Shown here piece by piece: positions 25,626 to 34,309 of a DNA stretch of 48,207 nucleotides (its first letter is position 1; every line of letters begins with the position of its first letter). The position numbers and the translations under genes were made by a program. Source of the DNA: Chloroflexota bacterium (GTDB lineage Bacteria; Chloroflexota; Anaerolineae; VGOG01); the NCBI GenBank assembly GCA_030611885.1, contig JAUWOY010000023.1, positions 1 through 48,207 of the forward strand, in the 5' to 3' direction. The notes below the pieces were generated by a model. It was not told where the DNA came from and made no database searches. It worked only from the letters and a program-made list of their open reading frames with translations.

Positions 25626-26969
25626 TTAGTTTGACCTGGCCAATGCCCCCATGGGATCCCATGGCGGGAGCACCACCGGCTCAGTGTCGAGCACCTCCAG
25701 GAGTTTGGGAGGAAGGTGCTTCTTGCTGACCATTACCTCGTAGAGGAACTCGTCGAACCAGCTATCGGCCATCACCATGTAGCCCTTATCGCCGAGTTTG
25801 GTTCCCCAACTATTCTCGACGCGCCACTTGATGGGCTTGTCAGAGTCGTCAAGGTCCACGCCGGTGAACACCATGGCGTGGGTCATCCGGCTGTGACCAT
25901 AGTCCAAACGACCGGCCTTGTCCAACTTGAAGCGGGTGCCATAGACGAGTTCGTAGTCGTACACTTTGAGGTCCAGAATACCCATCTCCCGTTCCAACAT
26001 TTTGCCCACGTCACAGCCGAACCACACCGCCTGGCCTTCAACAATCATGTCGGCCGCGGCCTTCTTTAGCGTTTTTATGTCTACGTTCAGGTAGCGCACA
26101 GCATGCCCGCCCACGACGTTGCCCAGGTACTGTACCGTGTAGAGCCTGCGATAGGGCTTGTCTTTGGTGGGAGCATTGATCAGGCAAACCGTCTCATCCA
26201 GATCAAAGCCCACGTATTGCTCAGAAAACTCTGTTGGGGTGATCTCCCCGTGCCTGTGAAATTCCTTATCTTTGTCCCGCCACTCCCAGAGGAATCTGGA
26301 GGGTGGCTGGCCCAGGTGGATGCTGACCATCCTGTAGAACTCCTCCATCATCTCGCCCTTTGCCTGGCGCATCTCTTTAGCAGAGGCGCTCCGCTCGTGC
26401 ATTTCCCTGAGCACCCATGCATACTCCCTGAGTTTGGCAATGAGCAGCACGTTCATGGGCCGCGAATCGCTGCTGCTGTTTGTTTCCGGCATCACCGACT
26501 TGGGCACGACGCCATATTTCTCGACCAGGTTCACGAACATGTCCCACTGCCCCCCGTCGGGCAGAGAGTTCGCCAGGAGCCACATGACGAGCCTGCCGTC
26601 CAAAGGCTCATCCACGGTCTCGATGATGTTTTCAAGGAAGAAATTGGCCTTTTCCAGTTTGTCCCAAAACATCAGGTGGGCCTGCGACAGTTCAAAACTC
26701 TCCAGGTTCATCTTTTTCATAGCGGCCAGGCGCAGGGTGTTGAGCCCGGCGAACAGCCAGCACCGCCCGCTCTTCTCCTGGCTGGTAGCCTCGGGCGTCT
26801 CTATCAGGTGTGAATACGTGTGATCGGTTCGATTCACCACTGCCCTGCTCAAGGCCACGGCCCCGATGCCATTCTTGGCAACCGCGTTCAACGCCAGCAG
26901 GTTCTTGGGCTCTGCGTCAAAGGCAGTCGTAAAACGTTCTATGTCCTCGTATCTGATCTGTTTCTTCAC
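25626..26969 (-). CDS. pepC: C1 family aminopeptidase / bleomycin hydrolase-like
   Basis: 447 residues, normal for the PepC/bleomycin hydrolase family of papain-like cytosolic aminopeptidases that form hexameric barrels. Catalytic Cys70 lies in SGRCWLFAGLN, His in MTHAMVFTG (about 365) and Asn in VENSWGTK (about 387). The C-terminal tail that normally plugs the active site ends DPMGALARSN, somewhat longer than usual. RBS AGGAGG precedes ATG 26969. Its place inside a type I R-M locus is unusual; it may be a passenger of a defence-island recombination. Confidence 0.92.
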   Translation of the reverse strand: MKKQIRYEDIERFTTAFDAEPKNLLALNAVAKNGIGAVALSRAVVNRTDHTYSHLIETPEATSQEKSGRCWLFAGLNTLRLAAMKKMNLESFELSQAHLMFWDKLEKANFFLENIIETVDEPLDGRLVMWLLANSLPDGGQWDMFVNLVEKYGVVPKSVMPETNSSSDSRPMNVLLIAKLREYAWVLREMHERSASAKEMRQAKGEMMEEFYRMVSIHLGQPPSRFLWEWRDKDKEFHRHGEITPTEFSEQYVGFDLDETVCLINAPTKDKPYRRLYTVQYLGNVVGGHAVRYLNVDIKTLKKAAADMIVEGQAVWFGCDVGKMLEREMGILDLKVYDYELVYGTRFKLDKAGRLDYGHSRMTHAMVFTGVDLDDSDKPIKWRVENSWGTKLGDKGYMVMADSWFDEFLYEVMVSKKHLPPKLLEVLDTEPVVLPPWDPMGALARSN

Positions 26970-27048
26970 CAGTTTTCCTCCTGGTTTCTATAAGATTTGA
27001 AATTCGTGTATTGCGTGGTCCAAGACCCCGTGTGGTTTCAAAGTAACT

Positions 27049-28575
27049 CTAACTGTCGCGAACGTTTTTCCTTGATAGGCTTCTCCTCTTGCCCGTCCTC
27101 TCCCCCTCCCGCCGCGCCTTCTCAGCCTTGATGCGCTCCAGCAGCACGGAGGCCGGCTCATCGCTGGAATCCTGCGGCACCAGCTTGCCCTCAAAGGCCC
27201 TTTTGAGGATGCTCTGGCGCAGCCGCTCTGCCTGCTTCAGACTTTGCTCCACAGCCTTTTCCATTTCGTCAGCCACAGACAATCGCTGCTCGACCTCAGC
27301 GACGATGTGGTGTTGCTCGGGGAGAGGAGGAAGCGGAATGGAGATACTCTTCAACTTGGCTTGGTTAATGGAAGACTGATTGACTGCATGTTGAGCGACC
27401 GAAACAAAGACCCCGTCATAGCGATAGTATTGGCACAGGTAGTGCAGAAACTTCGGAATCAAGGCATCCTTTCTTGGCCTCAATAACAATAGGTTCATGC
27501 CATGAAGTAGCGTAGTATTACTCAACTCGAAGATTGCTGTTTTTCCAAGGTGTGGGTCGCTGTTTATGTGACTGAACAAAATGTCACCGTGTTGCAGCTT
27601 GTACTTATCGATTAGTTCTACGGGCAGATCTTCCAGATAACCTACCCTTCCCAGGTCTATTGTTCCTTTCGAGATTGTTTCAATGCGTGTGACAGGTATA
27701 CCTACTCCGTCCTTATTCTGCCTTCGCGTGATTCCATTGGCCATCTTTTCCACTACTTCCCCAGTAGTCGTCCAAACCCACCTCTCAGGCAACCCAGGCA
27801 GATCATCCGTATCCGGCGCGACTGGCAGCTTGCACCGCTTCCCAGGATGCGCAGCTTCCCACTTAGCCCGCCGCTCCTCAAGGATGCGCTCCAGCAACAC
27901 CAACGCCGGCTCAATCTCCCCCTGATGCGCCTCCCTCCATTCCCTGGTCAGCTCACCCTCCACCGCCGCTTTGAGCACCGCCTGGCGATAGCGCCGCAAC
28001 TGCGCCTTGGCCTTCTCCAGCGCCGCCACGCCCGCGTCCAGTTGGGTGAACAGTTCCTCGATCTTGGCGACGATGCGGTGTTGCTCGGCGGCAGGAGGAA
28101 GCGGGAAAGGCTGCGCACGGACATCGCTATCTCTAACCGCCGGATAGCTCGTACCCCTTTGCAATTCGGTCAGAACATTTAGGAATTGATCTGTAAGAGA
28201 GTAGTAAAACAGATACTTTGACGAGATCTCTGCTTCACCACGCAACACAGAAAAACCCGTTGATGCTATTTGTCCGTCGTAGACTTCAGACACTAAAGCG
28301 ATGTTCTTCAGGTAGGTTCGAACCGTGGAGAACAAAACATCATTTGCCCGAATTAACTGGCGTGCCCGTGAGGGAGCTTCGGAGCCATAGTATGTCTTTG
28401 GCTCAACCACTTTGTTGATTTGATTATCAATTGAGGAAATGTCAAGATAGGTGAATCGGGTATCTGGATTCCGCTTGGGCTGAACTTTTTCAATCGGTTG
28501 AGTTATTTCTCCAATCGTTGTCCACACCCAGCCCTGCGGCAACTCAGGCAAGCCGTTTCTCTCTTCCGTCATCAT
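27049..28575 (-). CDS. hsdS: type I restriction-modification specificity subunit
   Basis: 508 residues from ATG 28575; the frame extends to 28827 but that part is a shadow of the AbiEii gene. Two target recognition domains are visible, each opening with a GWVWTTIGE / RWVWTTTGE motif and closing with PLPPAAEQHRIVAKIEELF (about residue 175-195) or PLPPLPEQHHIVAEVEQRL (about 425-445) before a coiled-coil helix (AQLRRYRQAVLKAAVEG; RLRQSILKRAFEG). The half-sites recognised cannot be read from sequence. It partners HsdM and HsdR. It begins 26 bp after the AbiEii stop. Confidence 0.92.
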   Translation of the reverse strand: MMTEERNGLPELPQGWVWTTIGEITQPIEKVQPKRNPDTRFTYLDISSIDNQINKVVEPKTYYGSEAPSRARQLIRANDVLFSTVRTYLKNIALVSEVYDGQIASTGFSVLRGEAEISSKYLFYYSLTDQFLNVLTELQRGTSYPAVRDSDVRAQPFPLPPAAEQHRIVAKIEELFTQLDAGVAALEKAKAQLRRYRQAVLKAAVEGELTREWREAHQGEIEPALVLLERILEERRAKWEAAHPGKRCKLPVAPDTDDLPGLPERWVWTTTGEVVEKMANGITRRQNKDGVGIPVTRIETISKGTIDLGRVGYLEDLPVELIDKYKLQHGDILFSHINSDPHLGKTAIFELSNTTLLHGMNLLLLRPRKDALIPKFLHYLCQYYRYDGVFVSVAQHAVNQSSINQAKLKSISIPLPPLPEQHHIVAEVEQRLSVADEMEKAVEQSLKQAERLRQSILKRAFEGKLVPQDSSDEPASVLLERIKAEKARREGERTGKRRSLSRKNVRDS

Positions 28576-28600
28576 GCCACCAACACCTCGTTGAGTTCCT

Positions 28601-29407
28601 CTACGCCAACCCACTCTGCCGCAACCAGCGATTGGTCTCGCGGATGACGGCGTCAAAGTGGGGCAGGTCAGGCATTTGACCACGCAAGCGCGGCTCCCAC
28701 AAACGCTGGAACGTGGTTTGCTTGCGCGCCAGCAGATTGCCGAGCGCAGCCGGGTCCAATCCCTTGTGGGCCATCTTTTCGCCCAACCGGAATGACACGG
28801 CCTCAGCGTCGGCCAGACGATGGGCAAGTATATAGTGAATATCGTACAGGTCGCGGGGTTCAGTGCGGCTCAGCAAGGCACACAGTTTTTCCGTCAGGAT
28901 CTCTTCCGGCGAGTAGACACGGAGTGTCTCAGTCTGCCCCTGGCAATCGCTGTAAGGTACCTGGAGCGGGGCCTCGACCAAGGGGAACAGCAACACCTCG
29001 TCGCGAGTAAAGTCGGTCTTGAAAAAGCGGCTGCTCAAGTCGCCGCGCAACGGGCCAATGTAATTCAAGTAGAGCGCGGGGTTGCCAGTCTGGTGCGTCT
29101 CCACCCGGCGCACGGTCAGCGTGATGTTGACCTCGCGCCGCAGCCAGGGAAACAGGCTCTCAATCTCAATAATCAGATTTTCGTTTGAAATGCCTTCGAG
29201 CAGTGTAAAGTCGAGGTCTTCGGAGAAACGGTAATCGGGTTCGTAGACCTTTTTGATGGCCGTGCCGCCCTTGAACGCCAGCCGACCGTGCAACGGCGAG
29301 TTGGCGATAGCCAGCAACATCCACGTCAATACGTAATCCTTCTCGATTGTCTTGTCGCCCATGCCCAGCCGGTGGGCCAGGCGGGCGATTTCGCCGGGTG
29401 GTATCAT
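28601..29407 (-). CDS. AbiEii-type nucleotidyltransferase toxin
   Basis: 268 residues. The nucleotidyltransferase signature is intact: FKGGTAIKKVY, then YRFSEDLDFTL (about residues 45-70), the GG-x-K and SxDxD elements of the AbiEii/AbiGii toxin family. Such toxins attach nucleotides to tRNA acceptor ends or other targets and block growth, giving phage-abortive infection when not held by AbiEi. KLCALLSRTEPRDLYDIHYIL is the conserved second motif. The start is 2 bp after the AbiEi stop. It lies within the hsd locus. Confidence 0.9.
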   Translation of the reverse strand: MIPPGEIARLAHRLGMGDKTIEKDYVLTWMLLAIANSPLHGRLAFKGGTAIKKVYEPDYRFSEDLDFTLLEGISNENLIIEIESLFPWLRREVNITLTVRRVETHQTGNPALYLNYIGPLRGDLSSRFFKTDFTRDEVLLFPLVEAPLQVPYSDCQGQTETLRVYSPEEILTEKLCALLSRTEPRDLYDIHYILAHRLADAEAVSFRLGEKMAHKGLDPAALGNLLARKQTTFQRLWEPRLRGQMPDLPHFDAVIRETNRWLRQSGLA

Positions 29408-29409
29408 CG

Positions 29410-30228
29410 TTACGTCCTGACGATGGCCTGCAACGTCTCCGGTTCCAGATTGAGCCGCAGTCGCCAGCGGGCCAGGGTAGGGCCGTCGTCGGGCAACAGC
29501 GGATCGAGCCGGGCATAACTGACGCTGATCATCTCTTGCAGCGACTCGACGAGCGACGGCGTGCCCAATTCGTAGAGTTCCAGCAGATAACCCAACCGTT
29601 GAGCCACCGCGCGACGGGCCATCCGCTGAACGTAGCGGGCCATCTTGTCCCAGTCAAAATCATCCTGGCGCAGCCACAGGGCGGTGGCGACCTGGCTGAC
29701 GCCAGCGCACAGGTCGGGGCGGGACAGGCCGTCGAGGATGGTTCTTTCCAGGTCACTGACGGTCACTTGCTCGTAAGGCGTCACCCAAACCGGTTCGCAG
29801 CCCCACAGCGCCGGTGGGGGCGCGTAGATAAAGCGGTAGGGCACGCCCAGTATCTCACGGCGGGCCAACCGCCGGGGCGTGGTGACCACGACGGTCGTGA
29901 CCGGGCGGGTGAGCATGTTGTGAACGTCCATCGCGCTTTCGTGAGAGATGGCGTAGGGTGTTTCGCCCAACAACTCGCGAGCGATGACGTAGCGGTTGAC
30001 TTGTGGCGTCGCTTCATTCCCTGACGACAGGGGCACGATGGCGTAACGGCCGGCCGTCAGGCGGACCAGCCAGCCAGCGCGGGTGAGCCGGCGCAGGGTT
30101 TGTAGGGTGGCATCGTAACTGCTGCCCAGGATCTCTTGAGCGTCGGCAATGGAAAAGATGTTTCGATTATCTCCGGCCAGTGCCGTGAGCAGCCGGGAAC
30201 TGGTTGAGCCGAGGGTTTTGCTGACCAT
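29410..30228 (-). CDS. AbiEi-type antitoxin with N-terminal winged helix
   Basis: 272 residues. The N-terminal winged helix (IFSIADAQEILGSSYDATLQTLRRLTRAGWLVRLTAGRYAIVP) is typical of AbiEi antitoxins that bind their own promoter. The C-terminal part (YVIARELLGETPYAISHESAMDVHNML; VSDLERTILDGLSRPDLCAGV) is the AbiEi toxin-neutralising domain. It forms a type IV toxin-antitoxin pair with the gene 2 bp downstream. It starts about 90 bp after the hsdR stop on the same strand, so it may be under hsdR transcription as well as its own control. Confidence 0.88.
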   Translation of the reverse strand: MVSKTLGSTSSRLLTALAGDNRNIFSIADAQEILGSSYDATLQTLRRLTRAGWLVRLTAGRYAIVPLSSGNEATPQVNRYVIARELLGETPYAISHESAMDVHNMLTRPVTTVVVTTPRRLARREILGVPYRFIYAPPPALWGCEPVWVTPYEQVTVSDLERTILDGLSRPDLCAGVSQVATALWLRQDDFDWDKMARYVQRMARRAVAQRLGYLLELYELGTPSLVESLQEMISVSYARLDPLLPDDGPTLARWRLRLNLEPETLQAIVRT

Positions 30229-30315
30229 AAGGCTTGTCCTGAACGCAGCCGAAGGCTATCTTGAGGTTGCCTGCACAGAAACGAACGACTTGCGTCATAT
30301 TCTATGCACAAAACG

Positions 30316-33117
30316 CTATTTGTCAACTCGCCAACTGCCCTTTGTCGAGCATATCAACACCTGGTTGAGTTCCCCCAGAAAAACGCTCAAATTCGCCCCA
30401 AAGAGTTTGCCTGCCTTGATTGGCCCGCCCATCTCGTAGAACGGCGTGTACTCCAGGTCCTCCATCTCAATGCGCAGGCTGGCAGCGATGTGGTCTTTGA
30501 TGCGGGTCAGCCACTCGATCTGCTCAGACGTGAACTGGCGGCCAGCCTCCAGTTGCTCCGCCAGCCAGAGCTGGAAGCGCGCCTCCACGGTGAGGGGGAA
30601 GGGCTCCAACACGTCGCTCTGCCCAATGGCGAAGCGGATCAGCGAGACGATGTTGGTCAGCAGCTTCTGCGGCCCGGCCCCTCGCACCCTGGCGCGCTCC
30701 AATTGCTCGTAAGCGCGCCACAACTGCTCCTGGGTCAGACGGTAGGGCGGCCTCTCAATGGCCTGGGCCAACTCTTTGATCTGCTCGTAGGTCACCTGCC
30801 GCAACTGGTAGGGCTGGCTGTAGATGATCTGCAACGCCGTCAGCTCATCCTTGTTGTCCTCGATGAACTGCTGGAAGGTGTCCACGATGGTGCGCGCCTT
30901 CTCCCTGGCCTGATCATCGAAACCCGCGATCAGCACCGCGTCCGCGCTGACGGTGTCAATGATCTGCTCCTGGCGCTGCCTGACCTCGATCAAGGTGTTT
31001 CTCATGTCTGGATCGTCAAAGGGCGCACAGGCGGCCTTGACCAGTTCCGCCGTGGCTTGCTCCACCTGTTCCGGGGTTGGCGCTTCCGTCCCGAACATCT
31101 CCCTGGCCTTCGCCGCCTGCGTGTCCGGATCCACCGCATCCAGCAGGTGGTTGATGAGCTGCCTTAGGTGCTTGCCGCCGGCGACGGCTTCAATAGCCTG
31201 GCGATCTTTGGACTCGATCTGCCGATCCAGCCGGGCCAATCTGCCCGCCAACGAGGACAGGGTGTCTTCGTCACGGATTCCCAGCGCCACGTTGCGGATC
31301 AGCTTATCGAAGGCCACGCTGCGTTTGCGCTCCAGGGGGCGGCTGTCGGTCTTGTCGTCCTCGCACACCCCCACCGCGTCCACGATCACGAAATGGGTCT
31401 TGTGGGCAGCGTCGGGCGTGACGGCTCTCAGATCGGTGGGCAAGATAGTGCGCGTCCCCCGCCCCTTCATCTGCTCAAAATACACCCTGGACTTGACGCC
31501 CCGCATGAAGAGCAGGCACTCCAACGGCTTGATGTCGGTGCCAGTGGAGATCATGTCCACCGTCACCGCGATACGGGGGAAATACGAATTGCGGAAACTG
31601 GCGATCAGGTCTTCGGGCTTCTCGCCAGAGCGATAGGTGATCTTCTTGCAGAACTCGTTGCCCTTGCCAAACTCCTCGCGCATGATGTGGACGATGTCCT
31701 CGGCGTGGGAGTCGCTCTTGGCGAAGACCAGCGTCTTGGGAACCTCTTTTCTGCCGGGGAAGATCTCGGTCAGCAGCCGCTCCTTGAACGTCCTGATGAT
31801 CGTCCGAATCTGATCCTCGGCCACCACGTTCCGGTCCAACTGACGGGCTGTGTACTCCAGGTCCTCGTCCAGCAACTCCCAGCGGGTCTGGCGGGTGAGC
31901 TTGTCCCGCTTGTCAATGTAGTAGCCAGCTTCCACACGGCTGCCCTGCTCGGTGATCTGGGTGCTGATGCGATAGACCTCGTAGCCGACGTTCACCCCAT
32001 CGGCCACGGCCCGCTGGTGGCTGTACTCCGTGACCAGGTTACGATTGAAAAAGCCCAGCGTCTGCTTGGACGGGGTGGCCGTCAGGCCGATGATGAAAGC
32101 GTCGAAGTACTCCAGCACCTGCCGCCAGAGGTTGTAAATCGAACGGTGGCACTCATCGGTGACGATGAAGTCGAAGGTCTCGATGGGGGTTTGGGGATTG
32201 TAGACGACCTCCCTGGGTGGCGCATCCTCCGGCGCGATCTCGAACAGAGAGTGCTCCTCGATCTCGGCGTCGAATTCGGGATCGCCCTTGAGCATGTAAT
32301 AGAGCCGCTGGATGGTGGTAATCGCCACCCGGCTGACCGGGTCGAGGGTGTTGGAGGTCAAGTGCTGCACGTTGTAGAGCTCGGAGAACTTGCGGCCATC
32401 GTCGGGCGTCACGTACTGCTGGAACTCCCGCAGCGTCTGGCGTCCCAGGTTGTTGCGATCCACCAGAAAGAGCACCCGCTTCGCGCCCGCGAACTTGATC
32501 AGCCGATAGATGAAACTGACGGCGGCGTAGGTCTTGCCGCTGCCCGTGGCCATCTGGATCAGCGCCCTCGGCTTCGCCTGGGCGAACGACCTCTCCAGAT
32601 GGACGACCGCTTCAACCTGGCAATCGCGCAGGCCCCTGGTGTTCAGCATCGGTATGAGCTGGAGCCGCGCTCGCAGCGTGTCCTCTTGCGAAAGCCACTC
32701 CTGGAGCGTTTCTGGCTGGTGAAAGGCGAACACCCGGCGGGAACGGGCTTCGGGGTCCCGCTCATCCCGGAAGAAGGTCTCAATCCCTGTGCTCTCGTAG
32801 GCGAAAGGGAGGGGAAGTCGGACGTGGGGAATGTGCGCGGGAAAGCCCGTTATGTACGCCTCGGATTGCTCGGCCACGCCGCTCAGGGTCGTGCCCTCGG
32901 GCTTGGCCTCGATCACCCCCACCACCTGGCGATCCACGAACAGCACATAATCGGCAAAGCCCGACTCCACAGGAAACTCACGAACCGCCACGCCCAGAGA
33001 AGCGCTGAGGTTGAGCCGCGACATATCCTGCACCCTCCAACCTGCGGCGTCGAGCAATTTATCAATGCGTTGTCTGGCTTTCTCTTCGGGCTTCATGGTG
33101 GTGACGCTCTCCCCCAT
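30316..33117 (-). CDS. hsdR: type I restriction enzyme R subunit (EcoEI-type)
   Basis: About 930 residues. The ATG at 33159 overlaps the -10 box of the cassette promoter and is excluded; ATG 33117 or ATG 33096 (MKPEEKARQRI) is the likely start. The N-terminal PD-(D/E)xK nuclease shows FADYVLFVDRQVVGVIEAK. The motor domain has Walker A MATGSGKTY, TDECHRS (DEAx) and LTATPSK; the second RecA half contains VDMISTGTDI and QMKGRGTR. The C-terminal EcoEI_R_C helical region is present to the end. It cleaves unmodified DNA after translocation. A near-perfect promoter lies in the dispersed cassette directly upstream. Confidence 0.94.
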   Translation of the reverse strand: MGESVTTMKPEEKARQRIDKLLDAAGWRVQDMSRLNLSASLGVAVREFPVESGFADYVLFVDRQVVGVIEAKPEGTTLSGVAEQSEAYITGFPAHIPHVRLPLPFAYESTGIETFFRDERDPEARSRRVFAFHQPETLQEWLSQEDTLRARLQLIPMLNTRGLRDCQVEAVVHLERSFAQAKPRALIQMATGSGKTYAAVSFIYRLIKFAGAKRVLFLVDRNNLGRQTLREFQQYVTPDDGRKFSELYNVQHLTSNTLDPVSRVAITTIQRLYYMLKGDPEFDAEIEEHSLFEIAPEDAPPREVVYNPQTPIETFDFIVTDECHRSIYNLWRQVLEYFDAFIIGLTATPSKQTLGFFNRNLVTEYSHQRAVADGVNVGYEVYRISTQITEQGSRVEAGYYIDKRDKLTRQTRWELLDEDLEYTARQLDRNVVAEDQIRTIIRTFKERLLTEIFPGRKEVPKTLVFAKSDSHAEDIVHIMREEFGKGNEFCKKITYRSGEKPEDLIASFRNSYFPRIAVTVDMISTGTDIKPLECLLFMRGVKSRVYFEQMKGRGTRTILPTDLRAVTPDAAHKTHFVIVDAVGVCEDDKTDSRPLERKRSVAFDKLIRNVALGIRDEDTLSSLAGRLARLDRQIESKDRQAIEAVAGGKHLRQLINHLLDAVDPDTQAAKAREMFGTEAPTPEQVEQATAELVKAACAPFDDPDMRNTLIEVRQRQEQIIDTVSADAVLIAGFDDQAREKARTIVDTFQQFIEDNKDELTALQIIYSQPYQLRQVTYEQIKELAQAIERPPYRLTQEQLWRAYEQLERARVRGAGPQKLLTNIVSLIRFAIGQSDVLEPFPLTVEARFQLWLAEQLEAGRQFTSEQIEWLTRIKDHIAASLRIEMEDLEYTPFYEMGGPIKAGKLFGANLSVFLGELNQVLICSTKGSWRVDK

Positions 33118-33149
33118 AGTTGGAACGCGCTTCCACAAGACTGTTTGGC

Positions 33150-33230
33150 TGCCAGGCATAGTATATCATGTTTCGCCTCCTTTGGCAATAACAAAAAGCC
33201 ACCTGCGCGGTTGACGCAGGTGGCTTCCCT
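33150..33230 (-). repeat. terminator-promoter cassette, copy A (upstream of hsdR)
   Basis: On the minus strand: stem AAGCCACCTGCG/CGCAGGTGGCTT with T-run (33196-33226, T-run to 33193), then TTGCCA (33183-33188), 17 bp containing AAGGAGGCGAAA, then TATACT (33160-33165) and TGCCTGGCAGC. Nearly identical to copies B (34150-34222) and C (44057-44138). Confidence 0.85.
33160..33188 (-). promoter_or_regulatory. hsdR promoter carried by the cassette
   Basis: TTGCCA, 17-bp spacer, TATACT on the minus strand. The predicted transcription start, near 33153, rules out the ATG at 33159 as the hsdR start. Confidence 0.7.
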
Positions 33231-33347
33231 CTTCAGAAAGGATGGAGCGATGGAATAGAGTATGAACCCGCCTACTTTCTGATCATGGTCAGCGTCGCCC
33301 CTCCGACCATGCTCGCGCTGGGCCCCAAAAAGCAAATGACTACATGC

Positions 33348-33809
33348 CTACTCCGCTTCCAGAAGGCCCCTCAACCAAGCTGCGATCTCCGGGATGGTCT
33401 TGGGTCGCACGGCCTCACCTTCTGCTTGACGCGCAGCTTCTTCTGCCACTTGTACACAAAAACGAATGACCTCATCCTTGAGCAAGGGGCGCTGTAGAGG
33501 GTGGCCACGCTCGTTCAGGAAATAAATGGCGGAAGCGAAGGCGGTACGCTTGGTGCCATCCATGAAGGGGTGACTTTTGATCAGCGAGTGGAAGAGGGCT
33601 GCTGCCTTTTCAAAGTCGCCGGCGTAGAGTTCTACTCCGCCGAAGGTGGCAAAGGGACGAGCGACGGCAGCGTGAAGCATCGCTGCGTCTCGAATGCCTT
33701 CTAATCCGCCACCACCCTTGGCCAGCACTCGTTGGTGGATCTCATAGACGCGCACCAGAAGGCGACCGATGACGTCGGAGTAATCCTCAAAGGGAGAGCC
33801 TGGGATCAT
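33348..33809 (-). CDS. Doc/Fic-family (death-on-curing) toxin
   Basis: 153 residues. The Fic-fold motif is SHPFMDGTKRTAF (about residue 80); the usual Doc/Fic consensus is HPFxDGNKR, so the Asn is replaced by Thr here while the catalytic His and the basic residue remain. EIHQRVLAKGGGGLEGIRDAAMLHAAVARP is typical of Doc proteins, which phosphorylate EF-Tu. Its ATG overlaps the antitoxin stop by ATGA. Activity may be altered by the Thr (inference). Confidence 0.85.
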   Translation of the reverse strand: MIPGSPFEDYSDVIGRLLVRVYEIHQRVLAKGGGGLEGIRDAAMLHAAVARPFATFGGVELYAGDFEKAAALFHSLIKSHPFMDGTKRTAFASAIYFLNERGHPLQRPLLKDEVIRFCVQVAEEAARQAEGEAVRPKTIPEIAAWLRGLLEAE

Positions 33810-34051
33810 AGCTGGGCCAGTTCCTCGAACAGGACCCGGTTCTCGTCAATCAACTGGTCTACGAAGGCTACCGCGCTTTCCTGGAAGGCCTCAGACCAGG
33901 GACGTTGTGTCTCATCTGGGAACCTTTCACGCCGCATCAGCCAGACCTTGACGGCCGTTATCAGAAACGTGTTCAACTCCTCTTGGTTGATGAGTTCTGT
34001 CTCCAGTTGTGTTGCGATGACCTTTGGCAATCTTACTGTGATCTTATCCAT
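33806..34051 (-). CDS. ribbon-helix-helix-like antitoxin paired with Doc
   Basis: 81 residues from ATG 34051 with AGGAG 8 bases upstream; a TTG at 34054 is also possible. The N-terminal MDKITVRLPKVIATQLETELIN with a following helix (TFLITAVKVWLMRRE) has the pattern of a ribbon-helix-helix DNA-binding domain. The acidic, helical C-terminus (FVDQLIDENRVLFEELAQL) would cover the toxin. Transcribed from the promoter in cassette copy B at 34150-34178, with about 90 nt of leader. Confidence 0.8.
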   Translation of the reverse strand: MDKITVRLPKVIATQLETELINQEELNTFLITAVKVWLMRRERFPDETQRPWSEAFQESAVAFVDQLIDENRVLFEELAQL

Positions 34052-34149
34052 CAAGTTTTCTCCTGTATGATCCGTGGGTCTTTGGACTACGAAATCCGCG
34101 AAGCGACGCGAAAGCTTTTCGCATGGTTCGCCTTTATTTCGTTGTTAAT

Positions 34150-34178
34150 AGTATACCAGATTTTGCCTCCTTTGGCAA
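34150..34178 (-). promoter_or_regulatory. RHH/Doc promoter carried by the cassette
   Basis: TTGCCA, 17-bp spacer, TATACT on the minus strand; the same layout as in copy A. Confidence 0.7.
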
Positions 34179-34222
34179 TAACAAAAAGCCACCTGCGCGG
34201 TTGACGCAGGTGGCTTCCCTCC
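34150..34222 (-). repeat. terminator-promoter cassette, copy B (upstream of RHH/Doc)
   Basis: On the minus strand: the same hairpin as copy A (34186-34216), then TTGCCA (34173-34178), 17 bp, TATACT (34150-34155). It begins about 10 bp after the tRNA-Ala(GGC) gene, so the hairpin also terminates the tRNA transcript. Confidence 0.85.
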
Positions 34223-34231
34223 CAAAAAGAG

Positions 34232-34304
34232 TGGAGCCGGAGGGACTCGAACCCTCGGCCTTCTCAATGCCATTGAGACGCGATCCCAACTTCGCCACGG
34301 CCCC
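34232..34304 (-). tRNA. tRNA-Ala(GGC), second copy
   Basis: A 73-nt cloverleaf: acceptor GGGGCCG/CGGCTCC with G3-U70, D-stem GCGA/TCGC, anticodon arm TCTCA/TGAGA with loop ATGGCAT (GGC), T-arm GAGGG-TTCGAGT-CCCTC, discriminator A, no encoded CCA. The anticodon arm is identical to that of the tRNA at 16119-16191, but acceptor, D and T arms differ. Confidence 0.93.
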
Positions 34305-34309
34305 ACGAG

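Noticed and set aside
31168-33258. A 696-codon plus-strand open frame opposite hsdR
   Set aside because: Shadow of hsdR; composition is Leu/Gly/His-rich without domains, and the hsdR frame carries all motor and nuclease motifs.
33093-33335. Minus-strand ORF across cassette copy A, and similar ORFs at 34134-34412, 43980-44451 and 44817-45116
   Set aside because: They share spurious stretches such as VNRAGGF or ENTA that are translations of the repeat cassette, tRNAs or terminators, not proteins.
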